This document shows positions 6,467 to 13,785 of a stretch of 16,460 bases of DNA, piece after piece (position 1 is the first letter of the stretch; every line of letters starts with the position of its first letter). The position numbers and the translations under genes were made by a program. The notes under the pieces were generated by a model, which made no database searches, had not been told where the DNA came from, and saw only the letters and a program-made list of their open reading frames with translations. The DNA is from an uncultured Oscillospiraceae bacterium (GTDB lineage Bacteria > Bacillota > Clostridia > Oscillospirales > Ruminococcaceae), in NCBI GenBank assembly GCA_900548355.1, contig URKR01000037.1:1-16460 (forward strand). Direction: 5' to 3'.

Positions 6467-7933
6467 ATGGCCTTCACCTCGCTGCCCTATGCGGTTTTCC
6501 TGGCCGCGGCGGTCGCGGTCTATTACCGGCTGCCGGCCCGCTGGCGGTGGGCGGGGCTGCTTGTGGGCAGCTACGCCTTTTACTTCAGCTGGGGCATGGG
6601 CTGGGTGCTCTTTGCGGTGACCGGCGTCTCCTACCTGGCCGGGCTGGGGCTTGGCCGGGCGCGGGGCGCGGCGCGCAAACCGCTGCTGGCCGCCGGCGTG
6701 CTCGGCTGCCTTGCGCCGCTGCTGTTTTATAAGTATTGGAACTTTGCGGCCGAAAACATCGCCGCGCTGCTGCGCCTGGGCGGCTGGGCGGGCGAAGCGC
6801 CGGCGTTCAGCCTGGCGCTGCCGGTCGGCATCAGCTTTTTCACCTTCCAGGCTGTCGGCTATCTTGTCGATGTCTACCGCGGCAAGCTGGCGGCGGTGCG
6901 GCATCTTGGACATTTCGCGCTGTTTTTGGGCTTTTTCCCGCCGCTCGTCTCGGGGCCGATCCAGCGCGCCGACGCGCTGCTGCCCCAGCTTACCGCGCCG
7001 CATCCGCTCCGGCTGGAAAACTGGACGGCCGGGCTGCAGCGCATCTGCATCGGGCTGTTCCAAAAGCTTGCCGTGGCCGATACCCTCGGCATCTGGGTTG
7101 ACAATGTCTATGACAACCTCTCGAACCAGGGCGGCTGGACGCTGTTGCTCGCGACGCTGCTTTTCACAATCCAGATCTACGGCGATTTCGCCGGGTATTC
7201 GAACATCGCAATCGGCAGCGCGCGGCTGTTCGGCATCGAACTGAGCGAAAACTTCCAAAGCCCGTATACCGCCCGCAGCGTCAAGGAATTCTGGCGCCGC
7301 TGGCACATCAGTTTGAGCCGCTGGTTTTCGGAGTATGTCTACATTCCGCTCGGCGGCAGCCGCTGCAGCCGGCCGCGCCACCTGGCAAACCTTCTGCTGA
7401 CCTTTCTGTGCAGCGGGCTGTGGCACGGCGCCAGCTGGACCTTTGTGCTCTGGGGGCTCTACCACGGGCTGTGGCTCTGCCTCGAGACAGTCACGCTGCC
7501 GAAAGCCGAAGCGCTGCAAACAAAGCTCGCCGCGCGCAACCCGCTGGCCGGCCGGCTGTTTGCGGCCGGGCGCACCGGGCTGACCTTCTGCATCGTCAGC
7601 GCCGGGTGGGCGGTCTTCCGGGCCAATTCGCCGGCCGACCTCGGCTATCTGCTTACGAACTGGGCGCGCGGGCTCAACCCGCTGCGGATCGGGGCCTATG
7701 CGGCGGCCGCCGGCATGGACGGCGCGGCGCTCGCGGCGGCTGCCCTGCTCAGCGCCGTGCTGCTCGGCTGGGACTGGTACGCCGCCCGCCGGCAAGACCC
7801 CTTTGCCGCGCTGGCCCGCGCCCCGCGCATCGCCCGGCTGGCCGTCTATTACGGTTTAAGCCTTGCGGCCCTCGCCGCCGCCTGTACCCGCCCGTTCGGG
7901 GCCACGGCGGATTTTATCTATTTTCAATTTTGA
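6467..7933 (+). CDS. MBOAT-family O-acyltransferase (AlgI-like)
   Basis: The 488-residue polytopic protein belongs to the membrane-bound O-acyltransferase family, which moves acyl groups across the membrane onto extracellular polymers. Typical segments are LLFYKYWNF (85-93), PVGISFFTFQAVGYLVDVYRG (119-139), FFPPLVSGPI, the RSVKEFWRRWHISLS block (His280) and the conserved GLWHGASWTFVLWG block (His320, the usual catalytic His). The length fits AlgI/PatA-type members. The gene begins 3 bp after the protease homologue and ends 18 bp before an SGNH-type gene, the usual partner that completes acyl transfer. The acceptor could be a cell-surface polysaccharide or teichoic-acid-like polymer; no glycan synthesis genes are in view to decide. 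Confidence 0.93.
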   Translation: MAFTSLPYAVFLAAAVAVYYRLPARWRWAGLLVGSYAFYFSWGMGWVLFAVTGVSYLAGLGLGRARGAARKPLLAAGVLGCLAPLLFYKYWNFAAENIAALLRLGGWAGEAPAFSLALPVGISFFTFQAVGYLVDVYRGKLAAVRHLGHFALFLGFFPPLVSGPIQRADALLPQLTAPHPLRLENWTAGLQRICIGLFQKLAVADTLGIWVDNVYDNLSNQGGWTLLLATLLFTIQIYGDFAGYSNIAIGSARLFGIELSENFQSPYTARSVKEFWRRWHISLSRWFSEYVYIPLGGSRCSRPRHLANLLLTFLCSGLWHGASWTFVLWGLYHGLWLCLETVTLPKAEALQTKLAARNPLAGRLFAAGRTGLTFCIVSAGWAVFRANSPADLGYLLTNWARGLNPLRIGAYAAAAGMDGAALAAAALLSAVLLGWDWYAARRQDPFAALARAPRIARLAVYYGLSLAALAAACTRPFGATADFIYFQF

Positions 7934-7951
7934 TAAGAATACCCAACGCCT

Positions 7952-8962
7952 ATGACCAACCCCACAACTTTCGCCGCTGCGCCGCGCGCGGTGCGGCGGT
8001 ATCTTGGGCGGCTCGCAGCGTTTCTCTGCGCGCTCGCGCTGCCGTTTGCGCTGCTGATCGGCTTCATCGGCTTTGTGCCCGAAACCAGCCAGCAGAGCCT
8101 GCTCTACACCCTGCACTATAAGCTCGACCTGCTGCGCGACACACGCGGCCAGGGCAACCGCATCCTGATCGCCGGCGGCTCGGCCAGCGAATACGGCGTA
8201 AACTGCGCCGCCATCGCCGAAGCCACCGCCCGGCCGACCTACTGCGTCGGGGTCACGGCCTACCTTGGGGTAGAGATGTACCTCAACATGCTCACCCGCT
8301 ATGCCGAGCCGGGCGACACCGTGATCCTTATGCTCGAGCACCTGCTGCTGCGCGGCGCCGGGGTGGATTACCAGGTGCTCTGGCAGGCCTGCGGCACCGA
8401 CCCTGACGCCTGGGCCTGCGTGCCGCCCACGCTCTACCTGGGGGCGGCGGCGAGCGCCGGGCAGTACCTGGCCAGCCGCTGGCCGGCAAACTGGTCGCCC
8501 TGGCCGCCGGCAAACCTGTGCTGGACAAGCTACAGCTACCCGCCCGGTGAAACGCCGCACAGCGATGATTTCGGGCCGCTGGGCGATGTCACGCTTGTGC
8601 GGGAAAACATCCTTGAGCACGGCTACAACACCCAGGACCCCGTCACGCTGAACGCCGGCATCCTGGACGAAACGGCCGTGCACTCGATCCGCCGTTTTGC
8701 CGAAAAGATGGCCGACCGCGGTGTGACGGTGCTCTTCACCCACGCGCCGCTCAACGCGCTGTGCATCCAAAGCGGCGAGGCCGACAACCTCGCCTATGCC
8801 GCCGCCGCGCGGGAAGCCCTCGGCCTGCCGGTGCTGGTGGATTACCCGGCCGCCATCATGGAAGCCGAATGGTTTTATGATTCCAACAACCATCTCAACA
8901 CCGCCGGCGCCGCGCGCTACACGGCCTGGCTGCTGGAAGCGCTGGACGGCCTGGAAATATAG
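7952..8962 (+). CDS. SGNH/AlgX-DltD-like acyltransferase partner
   Basis: The 336-residue protein has one N-terminal membrane helix (about 20-42) and an extracytoplasmic domain. The likely nucleophile is Ser77 in ILIAGGSASEYG, matching block I of SGNH hydrolases. A C-terminal DSNNHLN motif (Asp310, His314) supplies the Asp/His of the triad. A middle segment (DTVILMLEH) fits block III placement. Such proteins work with MBOAT proteins to place the acyl group on a polymer outside the cell. It is third in the operon, 18 bp after the MBOAT gene, with a weak ribosome binding site. Overall similarity to named family members (AlgX, AlgJ, DltD) is distant, so the role rests on motifs and neighbourhood. 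Confidence 0.82.
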   Translation: MTNPTTFAAAPRAVRRYLGRLAAFLCALALPFALLIGFIGFVPETSQQSLLYTLHYKLDLLRDTRGQGNRILIAGGSASEYGVNCAAIAEATARPTYCVGVTAYLGVEMYLNMLTRYAEPGDTVILMLEHLLLRGAGVDYQVLWQACGTDPDAWACVPPTLYLGAAASAGQYLASRWPANWSPWPPANLCWTSYSYPPGETPHSDDFGPLGDVTLVRENILEHGYNTQDPVTLNAGILDETAVHSIRRFAEKMADRGVTVLFTHAPLNALCIQSGEADNLAYAAAAREALGLPVLVDYPAAIMEAEWFYDSNNHLNTAGAARYTAWLLEALDGLEI

Positions 8963-9119
8963 CCGCAGTTTGCCTTTCTTGCACGGCGTGCCTGCCGGCC
9001 AAAACGCTCCAGCGCCGGATTTCGGCGTGCCCGCCCGGGGCGCCGGCGCAAAACGCCCCCGGAAAGCCGCAATTTTTGCAAGGTGAATTTTGCCAAGATC
9101 CTGAAAATTGCACAAAGAA

Positions 9120-9188
9120 ATTCCGCTCAGCGGAACACCCCGGCCGGCTCGCTCAAAGCCGGCGGCAGCGGGTTCCGCTGGGCGGAAT
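9120..9188. repeat. Nested inverted repeat (cruciform) upstream of pfp
   Basis: ATTCCGCTCAGCGGAAC (9120-9136) pairs with GTTCCGCTGGGCGGAAT (9172-9188) over 17 positions, with one G-T wobble. Inside, GCCGGC (9143-9148) pairs with GCCGGC (9158-9163) around a 9-nt loop. Each outer arm is itself a TTCCGC...GCGGAA dyad, so the site could be two protein-binding dyads, a terminator or a dispersed palindrome. Confidence 0.7.
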
Positions 9189-9232
9189 GTTGTTTGTACA
9201 AAAAGAGCGGGAAGTTTTGTCAACTCCTGCAA

Positions 9233-9261
9233 TGGCAAACACCGGTGAAACATGGTACACT
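9233..9261 (+). promoter_or_regulatory. Putative extended -10 promoter of the phosphofructokinase gene
   Basis: TGG followed by TACACT (9253-9261) forms an extended -10. The best -35 at proper spacing is the poor TGGCAA (9233-9238). Transcription would start near 9268, about 85 nt before the ATG. No other -10 candidate in the spacer looks better. Confidence 0.45.
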
Positions 9262-9351
9262 GAAACTGACAAAATAAGCGCGGCCCGGGCGGGAATATGT
9301 GACCAAACCGACGGCACAGCGTCGGGCCGGCCATCTTTCAGGAGGGTACTT

Positions 9352-10584
9352 ATGGCAAAAAATGCGATTGTGGGCCAGTCTGGCGGCCCGACATCGGTCA
9401 TCAATGCAAGCCTGGCCGGCGTGTATGAAAGCTGCAAACGCCGCGGCGCGCCCAAGGTATACGGCATGATGCACGGCGTGGCCGGTCTGCTGGAACGCCG
9501 GATCTGCCTGCTGGATGAAAAACTGACCTGCGCGATGGATATTGAGCTGCTCAAGCGCACGCCTTCCAGCTATCTGGGCTCCTGCCGCTACAAGCTGCCC
9601 GATTGGCACACCCCCGAAGGCGAGGCTGTCTATGAAAAGCTGTTTGCCATCCTCAAAGAGCTTGACATCGGCTATTTCTTCTACATCGGCGGCAATGACA
9701 GCATGGATACCATCGGCAAATTGTCGGATTACGGCCAGCATGTCGGCAGCGAGATCCGGTTTATGGGCGTGCCCAAGACCATTGACAACGACCTCATGGT
9801 CACCGACCACACCCCCGGCTACGGCAGCGCGGCCAAGTACATCGGCGTCGTCATGAAGGAGTTCATCCGCGACGCAACGGTCTACGGCACCAAGTATGTG
9901 ACGATTGTCGAAATCATGGGCCGCAACGCCGGCTGGCTGACCGCCGCGGCCGCCCTGGCCCGCGCCGAGGACTGCGAGGGCGTCGATATGATCTGCCTGC
10001 CCGAAATCCCGTTCAATGTAGACCGGTTTGTGCAAAAGGTTGCCCGCATGCAGGCCAAAAAGCCGAGCGTCGTCATCGCGGTGTCCGAAGGCGTCAAGCT
10101 TGAGGATGGGCGCTATGTCTGCGAACTGGCCGACGACGTCCACGCCGTCGATGCGTTCGGCCACAAGAGCCTGACCGGCACGGCGCGGTTCCTTGCAAAC
10201 ACCGTCGCCCGGCGGCTCGATACCAAAACCCGCGCGATCGAACTTTCGACGCTGCAGCGCTGTGCCGGGCACATCACCTCCCGCACCGATATCACCGAGG
10301 CCTACCAGGTCGGCGGCGCGGCGGCCAAGGCCGCGTTTGAAGGCCACACCGGCGAGATGGTCGCGATCAAGCGGCTTTCGAACGCGCCCTACCAGTCCAC
10401 AACCGAGCTGCACCCGATCAGCGAGGTCGCGAACCTCGAAAAGAAGGTCCCGCTTGAGTGGATCAACGCCGACCACACCGACATGATGCCGGAGTTCATC
10501 GCCTACGCGATGCCGCTGATCCAGGCCGAACTGACCCCGATCTACGTCGAAGGCCTGCCGCATCATATTTACCTGCCGGAATAA
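9352..10584 (+). CDS. pfp: Diphosphate-dependent 6-phosphofructokinase
   Basis: The 410-residue cytoplasmic enzyme phosphorylates fructose-6-phosphate in glycolysis. Motifs seen are GQSGGPTSVINASL (8-21), YIGGNDSMDT (111-120), the substrate loop GVPKTIDND (139-147), MGRNAGW (189-195) and PEIPF (217-221). In ATP-using enzymes the two diagnostic positions are Gly (GGDG and PGTIDND). Here they are Asp116 and Lys142, the pattern of pyrophosphate-using members, so PPi is the predicted donor. Asn115 replaces the usual Asp of the GGD triplet. The ATG at 9352 is fixed by a strong AGGAGGG site (9340-9346) 5 nt upstream; a longer in-frame reading to 9076 covers the promoter. The gene is monocistronic and closed by the terminator at 10621. 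Confidence 0.92.
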   Translation: MAKNAIVGQSGGPTSVINASLAGVYESCKRRGAPKVYGMMHGVAGLLERRICLLDEKLTCAMDIELLKRTPSSYLGSCRYKLPDWHTPEGEAVYEKLFAILKELDIGYFFYIGGNDSMDTIGKLSDYGQHVGSEIRFMGVPKTIDNDLMVTDHTPGYGSAAKYIGVVMKEFIRDATVYGTKYVTIVEIMGRNAGWLTAAAALARAEDCEGVDMICLPEIPFNVDRFVQKVARMQAKKPSVVIAVSEGVKLEDGRYVCELADDVHAVDAFGHKSLTGTARFLANTVARRLDTKTRAIELSTLQRCAGHITSRTDITEAYQVGGAAAKAAFEGHTGEMVAIKRLSNAPYQSTTELHPISEVANLEKKVPLEWINADHTDMMPEFIAYAMPLIQAELTPIYVEGLPHHIYLPE

Positions 10585-10620
10585 GCGGAAAAATCGGATA
10601 AAATCGGATAAGAATAAGGC

Positions 10621-10668
10621 CCCCCAGCCCGCCGGAACAGCAACCCGGCGGGCTGGGGGCTTTTGTGT
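10621..10668 (+). terminator. Rho-independent terminator of the phosphofructokinase gene
   Basis: A perfect 15-bp GC-rich stem (10621-10635 with 10645-10659, beginning CCCCCAGCCC), a 9-nt loop and a CTTTTGTG tail lie 36 bp after the stop codon. Confidence 0.9.
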
Positions 10669-10714
10669 GAGGTTTTTGGGGAAAACTGGGTTTGGCGCAG
10701 CCTGAACATCAACC

Positions 10715-10891
10715 GTAGGGGCGGCCATTGGCCGCCCGCAAACCCTTGCGGCATGGCGGCCGGGTATGGTTTGGCAAGCGGTTCCCCAATCCGTGGGGGC
10801 CGGCGTCCCCGGCGGCCCGTGGGGCCATGCGGCAACCCGCCGCGTTCCGGGCAATCGCAAACACCCGCGGGCGGGCAATGCCCGCCCCTAC
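10715..10891. repeat. MITE-like nested palindromic element with GTAGGGGCGG ends
   Basis: The left end (10715-10737) and the inverted right end (10869-10891) share 21 of 23 positions, starting GTAGGGGCGG and containing CATTG. Each end is itself a small hairpin (GGGCGGGCAATGCCCGCCC on the right). Inside, TTGCGGCATGGC (10746-10757) pairs with GCCATGCGGCAA (10824-10835) with one mismatch, so the whole 177 bp can fold on itself. I see no credible gene in it. It ends 4 bp before the stop codon of the truncated regulator. I recall similar GTAGGGGCGG palindromes being abundant in gut Clostridia, but copy number here cannot be checked. Confidence 0.75.
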
Positions 10892-10895
10892 CGCC

Positions 10896-11675
10896 TCATT
10901 CGTCCCCCGGCTCGCGCAGCAGCACGGCCAGCAGACCGGAGCCGAGCACGGCGGCGGGGAACACGACCCAGGCGATCTGCCAGGCGTCGCCCAGCCGCCC
11001 CCAGACGACAAAGAGCAAAATCGCCCCGATCCACAGGCAGGCGTGGGCTTTTTCCAGCCGGCGCTCCCGCCGGGCCAGCGCCGGGTCAGCCAGCAGCCGC
11101 CGGACGCGCTCGGGCTCGTCAAACCGTGCGCGCTGCATCCCGGCATGGACGATGTTGACCCCGGCCGCCGTCAAAAGCGCAAGGAAGAGAACCCCGAGCC
11201 AGTTTGTCGGCACAAGCCCCTGCAAAAGCGCCGCCAGCGCGAGCGATACCACCAGCAGCCCCGCGCTGCCCGACACCCGGTAGGGGAACTGCCGGTCAAC
11301 TTCCTCCCGCCGTTCGGGCGGATACTCAATGGATTCGGGCGGGTGCTTTTTGCGGAAGGCTTCGTGCTGGATACCGGCCGGGATGAACAGCATCAGCGCG
11401 CCGGCCGCCCCCAGCATAAACGCCGCGCCGTACAGCTGCTCGGGCCAGTTCGCCGCATAGGCGGCCGCGGCCAGCGTCAGCGCGCTTAGCATCACCCCCA
11501 CGCCGGCCGTGACGGCCCGGGTGAACCGGTCGTATTCGGCGTCGTAGGCGGCCAGGTCGATTTGCAGCATCCGGGCCGCGTCACCGCGCAGCAGCAGATC
11601 CAGCGTGCAGCCGAACAGGCCGCACAGCGCGTCCAGCGTGGCCAGCTCGGGCAGGCAGAGACCGGTTTCCCCAAC
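10896..11675 (-). pseudogene. XRE-family membrane regulator, N-terminus removed by element insertion
   Basis: Reading is open in this frame from 11675, after an in-frame TAA at 11676-11678. It begins with GETGLCLPELATLDALCGLF..LDLLLRGD, which matches the last third of an XRE helix-turn-helix domain (usual form: VSKWE.G...P...TL..L...F...LD.LL.GD). The recognition helix and everything before it are missing. The rest (from Met at 11570, 224 residues) has four hydrophobic helices, in pairs at about 20-65 and 100-145 of that part plus C-terminal ones, as in XRE regulators with membrane tails. The break coincides with the end of the mobile element near 11670. A shortened protein from the Met at 11570 could still be made but would lack DNA binding. 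Confidence 0.8.
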
Positions 11676-11704
11676 TTAAAGAGATAAATGGTTGATTTGC
11701 GTTT
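11665..11704. other. Element-chromosome junction (attachment site half)
   Basis: On the minus strand the host codons read GAA ACC GGT (11669-11661), matching the WETG of an XRE domain. The expected preceding TGG is displaced by one base (CCA at 11671-11673), so recombination probably took place at about 11669-11673, a C/G-rich core. From there to the recombinase stop (11705) lies a 34-bp A/T-rich element terminus without coding potential. The exact crossover dinucleotide cannot be fixed from one junction. Confidence 0.6.
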
Positions 11705-13333
11705 TTACTCCACTTTGCCGATAAAACGGTAGTAGATTTCGATTTCCTGGGTGCGGGTATTGCTTTCGTCTTTTACGGCTTCATGGACGACGATCTTCTC
11801 GATCAAGGCATTCAGCAGTTCGGCGGTCAGTTCTGTGGGATTCACATACTGCTTGATCAGGTTTACCCATTTTTCGGCATCCACGGCGCTCTGCTGCTCT
11901 GCGGCAAGGTCGGCATTCAGCCTTTCGATCTTTTCCGCCAGCTCCTGTTGCTCGGTCTGATACCGCTGGGACAGCATATTGAAGTTGTACTCGGTGATGC
12001 GCCCCGCAGCCCAATCTTCGTACATCTTGACAAACAGGCGGTCCAGTTCGGCTTTGCGTTTTTCTGCCTTGTTCAGCTCCGCTGCCTGCTTCTTCTGGCT
12101 TGCTGTTCGCTCCCGGTCACCGGCTTTCAGCAGCTTTTGCAGCAGCCGCTCCTCATCCATCTGAGCCTGGTAAGACCAATATTGAATCCGTGCCAGGACG
12201 TAGGTGTAAAGGACATCGTAGCGGATATAGTGCATGGTGCAGTGCCCGGTACCCTGGCCGTAGTTGCTGCAATGGTAGTGTCCATAGGGATTTTTGTTCT
12301 GCTTGTTCATGCCAAACGCCAGCGACCAGCCGCAGTCTGCACACTTCACCAGCCCGGAGAAGATTTGTGTCGTGCCGTCCTTTTGCTTGCGGCGGCGCGT
12401 CTCGATCAGCTCCTGCACCCGGTCAAAGACATCCTTGCTGACAAGAGCTTCATGGGTGTTTTCCACACGAACCCATTCCTCTTTCGGTTTGCGGACCTTT
12501 TTCTTGTTCTTGTAAGAGATATTGGTCTGCTTATTGTGGATGCTGTTGCCGATATAGGTTTCATCTTTCAGGATGCTTTTGACCTGTGCAATCGTCCAGG
12601 CGTAGGATTTTTCCTCCGGCGCACCCGCGTAAATGTTGGCAAAGGTTCCGTACCGTTTGTAGTTCAGCCAACCGGCGGTGGGCACTTTTTCCGCGATCAA
12701 AATGCGGGTGATCTTGGCCGCGCCAGCGCCGTGAACGGCCAAATCGAAGATTTTCTCTACGATCCAGCGGGTTTCTTCGTCCGGCGTCAGCGTGTTCTTG
12801 ATCTCCGGGTGGCGCTTGTATCCCAGCGGCGCATAGGCAAATATACGTTCTCCCTTTTCAAATTTCGCGTGGAGCGCGCTCTTTACCTTGCGGCTGGTAT
12901 CCTTGGCAAACCACTCGTTGAACAGATTCTTGAACGGCACAAACTCAGACAGGCCCTTTTCGGTGTCCTCATTCTCGGCAATGGCGATATAGCGGACCTG
13001 TTTCTCCGGGAACACAAACTCCAGATAATAATCCATCATCACGTGTTCACGTCCAAACCGACTGAGGTCTTTGGTCACAATGCAGTTGACTTTCCCCGCT
13101 TCCACATCATTCATCATCCGCTGAAAGCTGGGGCGGTCAAAATTGGTGCCGCTCCATCCGTCGTCCACGTACTCGCCATAGACGCGCAGGCCGTTCTCGG
13201 CGGCAAACTTCTGCAGAATGGTGCGCTGGGTCTCAATGCTGACGCTGTCGCCGAAATTTTCATCATCGCGGCTCAGGCGCATATACAAAGCGGTGCTGTA
13301 GATTTTGGTTTTCGTATTGTTCGGTTGTTTCAC
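11705..13333 (-). CDS. Large serine recombinase (TnpX-like)
   Basis: The 542-residue integrase/excisionase cuts and joins att sites through a Ser-DNA link. The resolvase domain has YMRLSRDD with nucleophile Ser21 and the DLSRFGRE motif (89-96). The recombinase domain follows (about 160-300). A zinc ribbon is formed by Cys331, Cys334, Cys355 and Cys365. A coiled coil (about 390-480) precedes a C-terminal DUF4368-like tail ending EIEIYYRFIGKVE. I chose the GTG at 13333 because AAGGAGG lies 8 nt upstream of it; an in-frame GTG at 13366 would place the ribosome binding site inside the gene. All catalytic residues seem intact, so the element may be active. It stands next to the element end, as usual. 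Confidence 0.93.
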   Translation of the reverse strand: MKQPNNTKTKIYSTALYMRLSRDDENFGDSVSIETQRTILQKFAAENGLRVYGEYVDDGWSGTNFDRPSFQRMMNDVEAGKVNCIVTKDLSRFGREHVMMDYYLEFVFPEKQVRYIAIAENEDTEKGLSEFVPFKNLFNEWFAKDTSRKVKSALHAKFEKGERIFAYAPLGYKRHPEIKNTLTPDEETRWIVEKIFDLAVHGAGAAKITRILIAEKVPTAGWLNYKRYGTFANIYAGAPEEKSYAWTIAQVKSILKDETYIGNSIHNKQTNISYKNKKKVRKPKEEWVRVENTHEALVSKDVFDRVQELIETRRRKQKDGTTQIFSGLVKCADCGWSLAFGMNKQNKNPYGHYHCSNYGQGTGHCTMHYIRYDVLYTYVLARIQYWSYQAQMDEERLLQKLLKAGDRERTASQKKQAAELNKAEKRKAELDRLFVKMYEDWAAGRITEYNFNMLSQRYQTEQQELAEKIERLNADLAAEQQSAVDAEKWVNLIKQYVNPTELTAELLNALIEKIVVHEAVKDESNTRTQEIEIYYRFIGKVE

Positions 13334-13365
13334 TGTAATATCCTCCTTTTCGTTGAAACAACCCA

Positions 13366-13402
13366 CGCTTACAATACTTCTACGTCTATTATACTGTAAG
13401 CG
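13366..13402. promoter_or_regulatory. Dyad overlapping the recombinase -10 and start site (putative operator)
   Basis: CGCTTACAATA (13366-13376) and TACTGTAAGCG (13392-13402) form an inverted repeat with one G-T wobble around a 15-bp centre. The right arm overlaps the -10 hexamer. The placement suits repression of recombinase expression, or binding of the recombinase itself; neither is shown. Confidence 0.5.
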
Positions 13403-13416
13403 CGAGCGCGATTCAA
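13388..13416 (-). promoter_or_regulatory. Promoter of the serine recombinase gene
   Basis: TTGAAT (13416-13411), a 17-bp spacer and a perfect TATAAT (13393-13388) on the minus strand lie about 55 bp upstream of the GTG start. Confidence 0.8.
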
Positions 13417-13441
13417 CGATCAGTCATTGCTCTTTCTTCAC

Positions 13442-13768
13442 TTAAACGGCATTCAAAAAGGCCGGGGCACCGCTGTCCCGGCCCGCATGGTGGCGGACGG
13501 CGTCCTCCACCAGCTCGTCCATCTGCTTGCCCTCATTCGCAAAATGCTCGGAGATTTTGATGCAGAGATTCCCACAGTAGAAATACTTCGTGCCGTCCGG
13601 GCTAATGACATAAAACGATGTGTTTTCCAAGGTTGGTTCCGGCCCCTCATACCGTCTGCTCCATTCTTCCAGGAGATCTACCGGCGGCTCGAAAACCGGG
13701 TCAAAACAGGATTCGATGTCGATATACCCATCGCCCATTTCGTTCATAAAATCGTTTTGCTTTTTCAT
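13442..13768 (-). CDS. Small acidic mobile-element protein of unknown function
   Basis: The 108-residue protein is one I cannot assign. It is soluble, with an acidic first half (GDGYIDIESCFDPVFEPP, residues about 12-29), a central segment FYVISPDGTKYFYCGN that looks like beta strands, and a helical C-terminus with a basic patch. Cys22, Cys66 and Cys70 do not make a clear metal motif. The ATG at 13768 has GGAGGT 7 nt upstream; an upstream in-frame ATG at 13789 lacks one. It follows the relaxase by 17 bp, so it is probably its operon partner and may help in mobilization or act as an accessory factor. Confidence 0.75.
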   Translation of the reverse strand: MKKQNDFMNEMGDGYIDIESCFDPVFEPPVDLLEEWSRRYEGPEPTLENTSFYVISPDGTKYFYCGNLCIKISEHFANEGKQMDELVEDAVRHHAGRDSGAPAFLNAV

Positions 13769-13785
13769 ATAGCGACCTCCATCGA

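Larger units (their letters stand above)
8963..9351. other. Intergenic region upstream of the phosphofructokinase gene
   Basis: This 389-bp spacer shows no convincing gene. The first 100 bp are GC-rich, with small imperfect inverted repeats. A large cruciform-like hairpin follows at 9120-9188, then a putative extended -10 promoter (9233-9261) and a leader of about 85 nt. No U-tract terminator for the upstream operon is clear, so the hairpin may serve that purpose. Confidence 0.6.

Noticed and set aside
5636..7795. 719-codon open frame on the minus strand opposite the protease and MBOAT genes
   Set aside because: The Arg/Gln/Pro/Ala-rich low-complexity product has no domain, while the opposite strand encodes two recognisable membrane proteins.
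3905..10615. TAAGAATA words just after three gene ends (near 3905, 7934, 10608)
   Set aside because: The word is short and the flanks differ, so chance or shared stop-codon context is enough to explain it.
9220..10878. 552-codon open frame opposite the phosphofructokinase gene
   Set aside because: It is antisense to a clear enzyme, runs through the terminator and repeat, and has no ribosome binding site.
10663..11489. Several plus-strand open frames through the palindromic element and XRE remnant
   Set aside because: They are Arg/Pro/Ala-rich shadows of a GC-rich palindrome and of the minus-strand gene.
11783..13399. Long plus-strand open frame opposite the serine recombinase
   Set aside because: It is a shadow of a recombinase with all catalytic and zinc residues.
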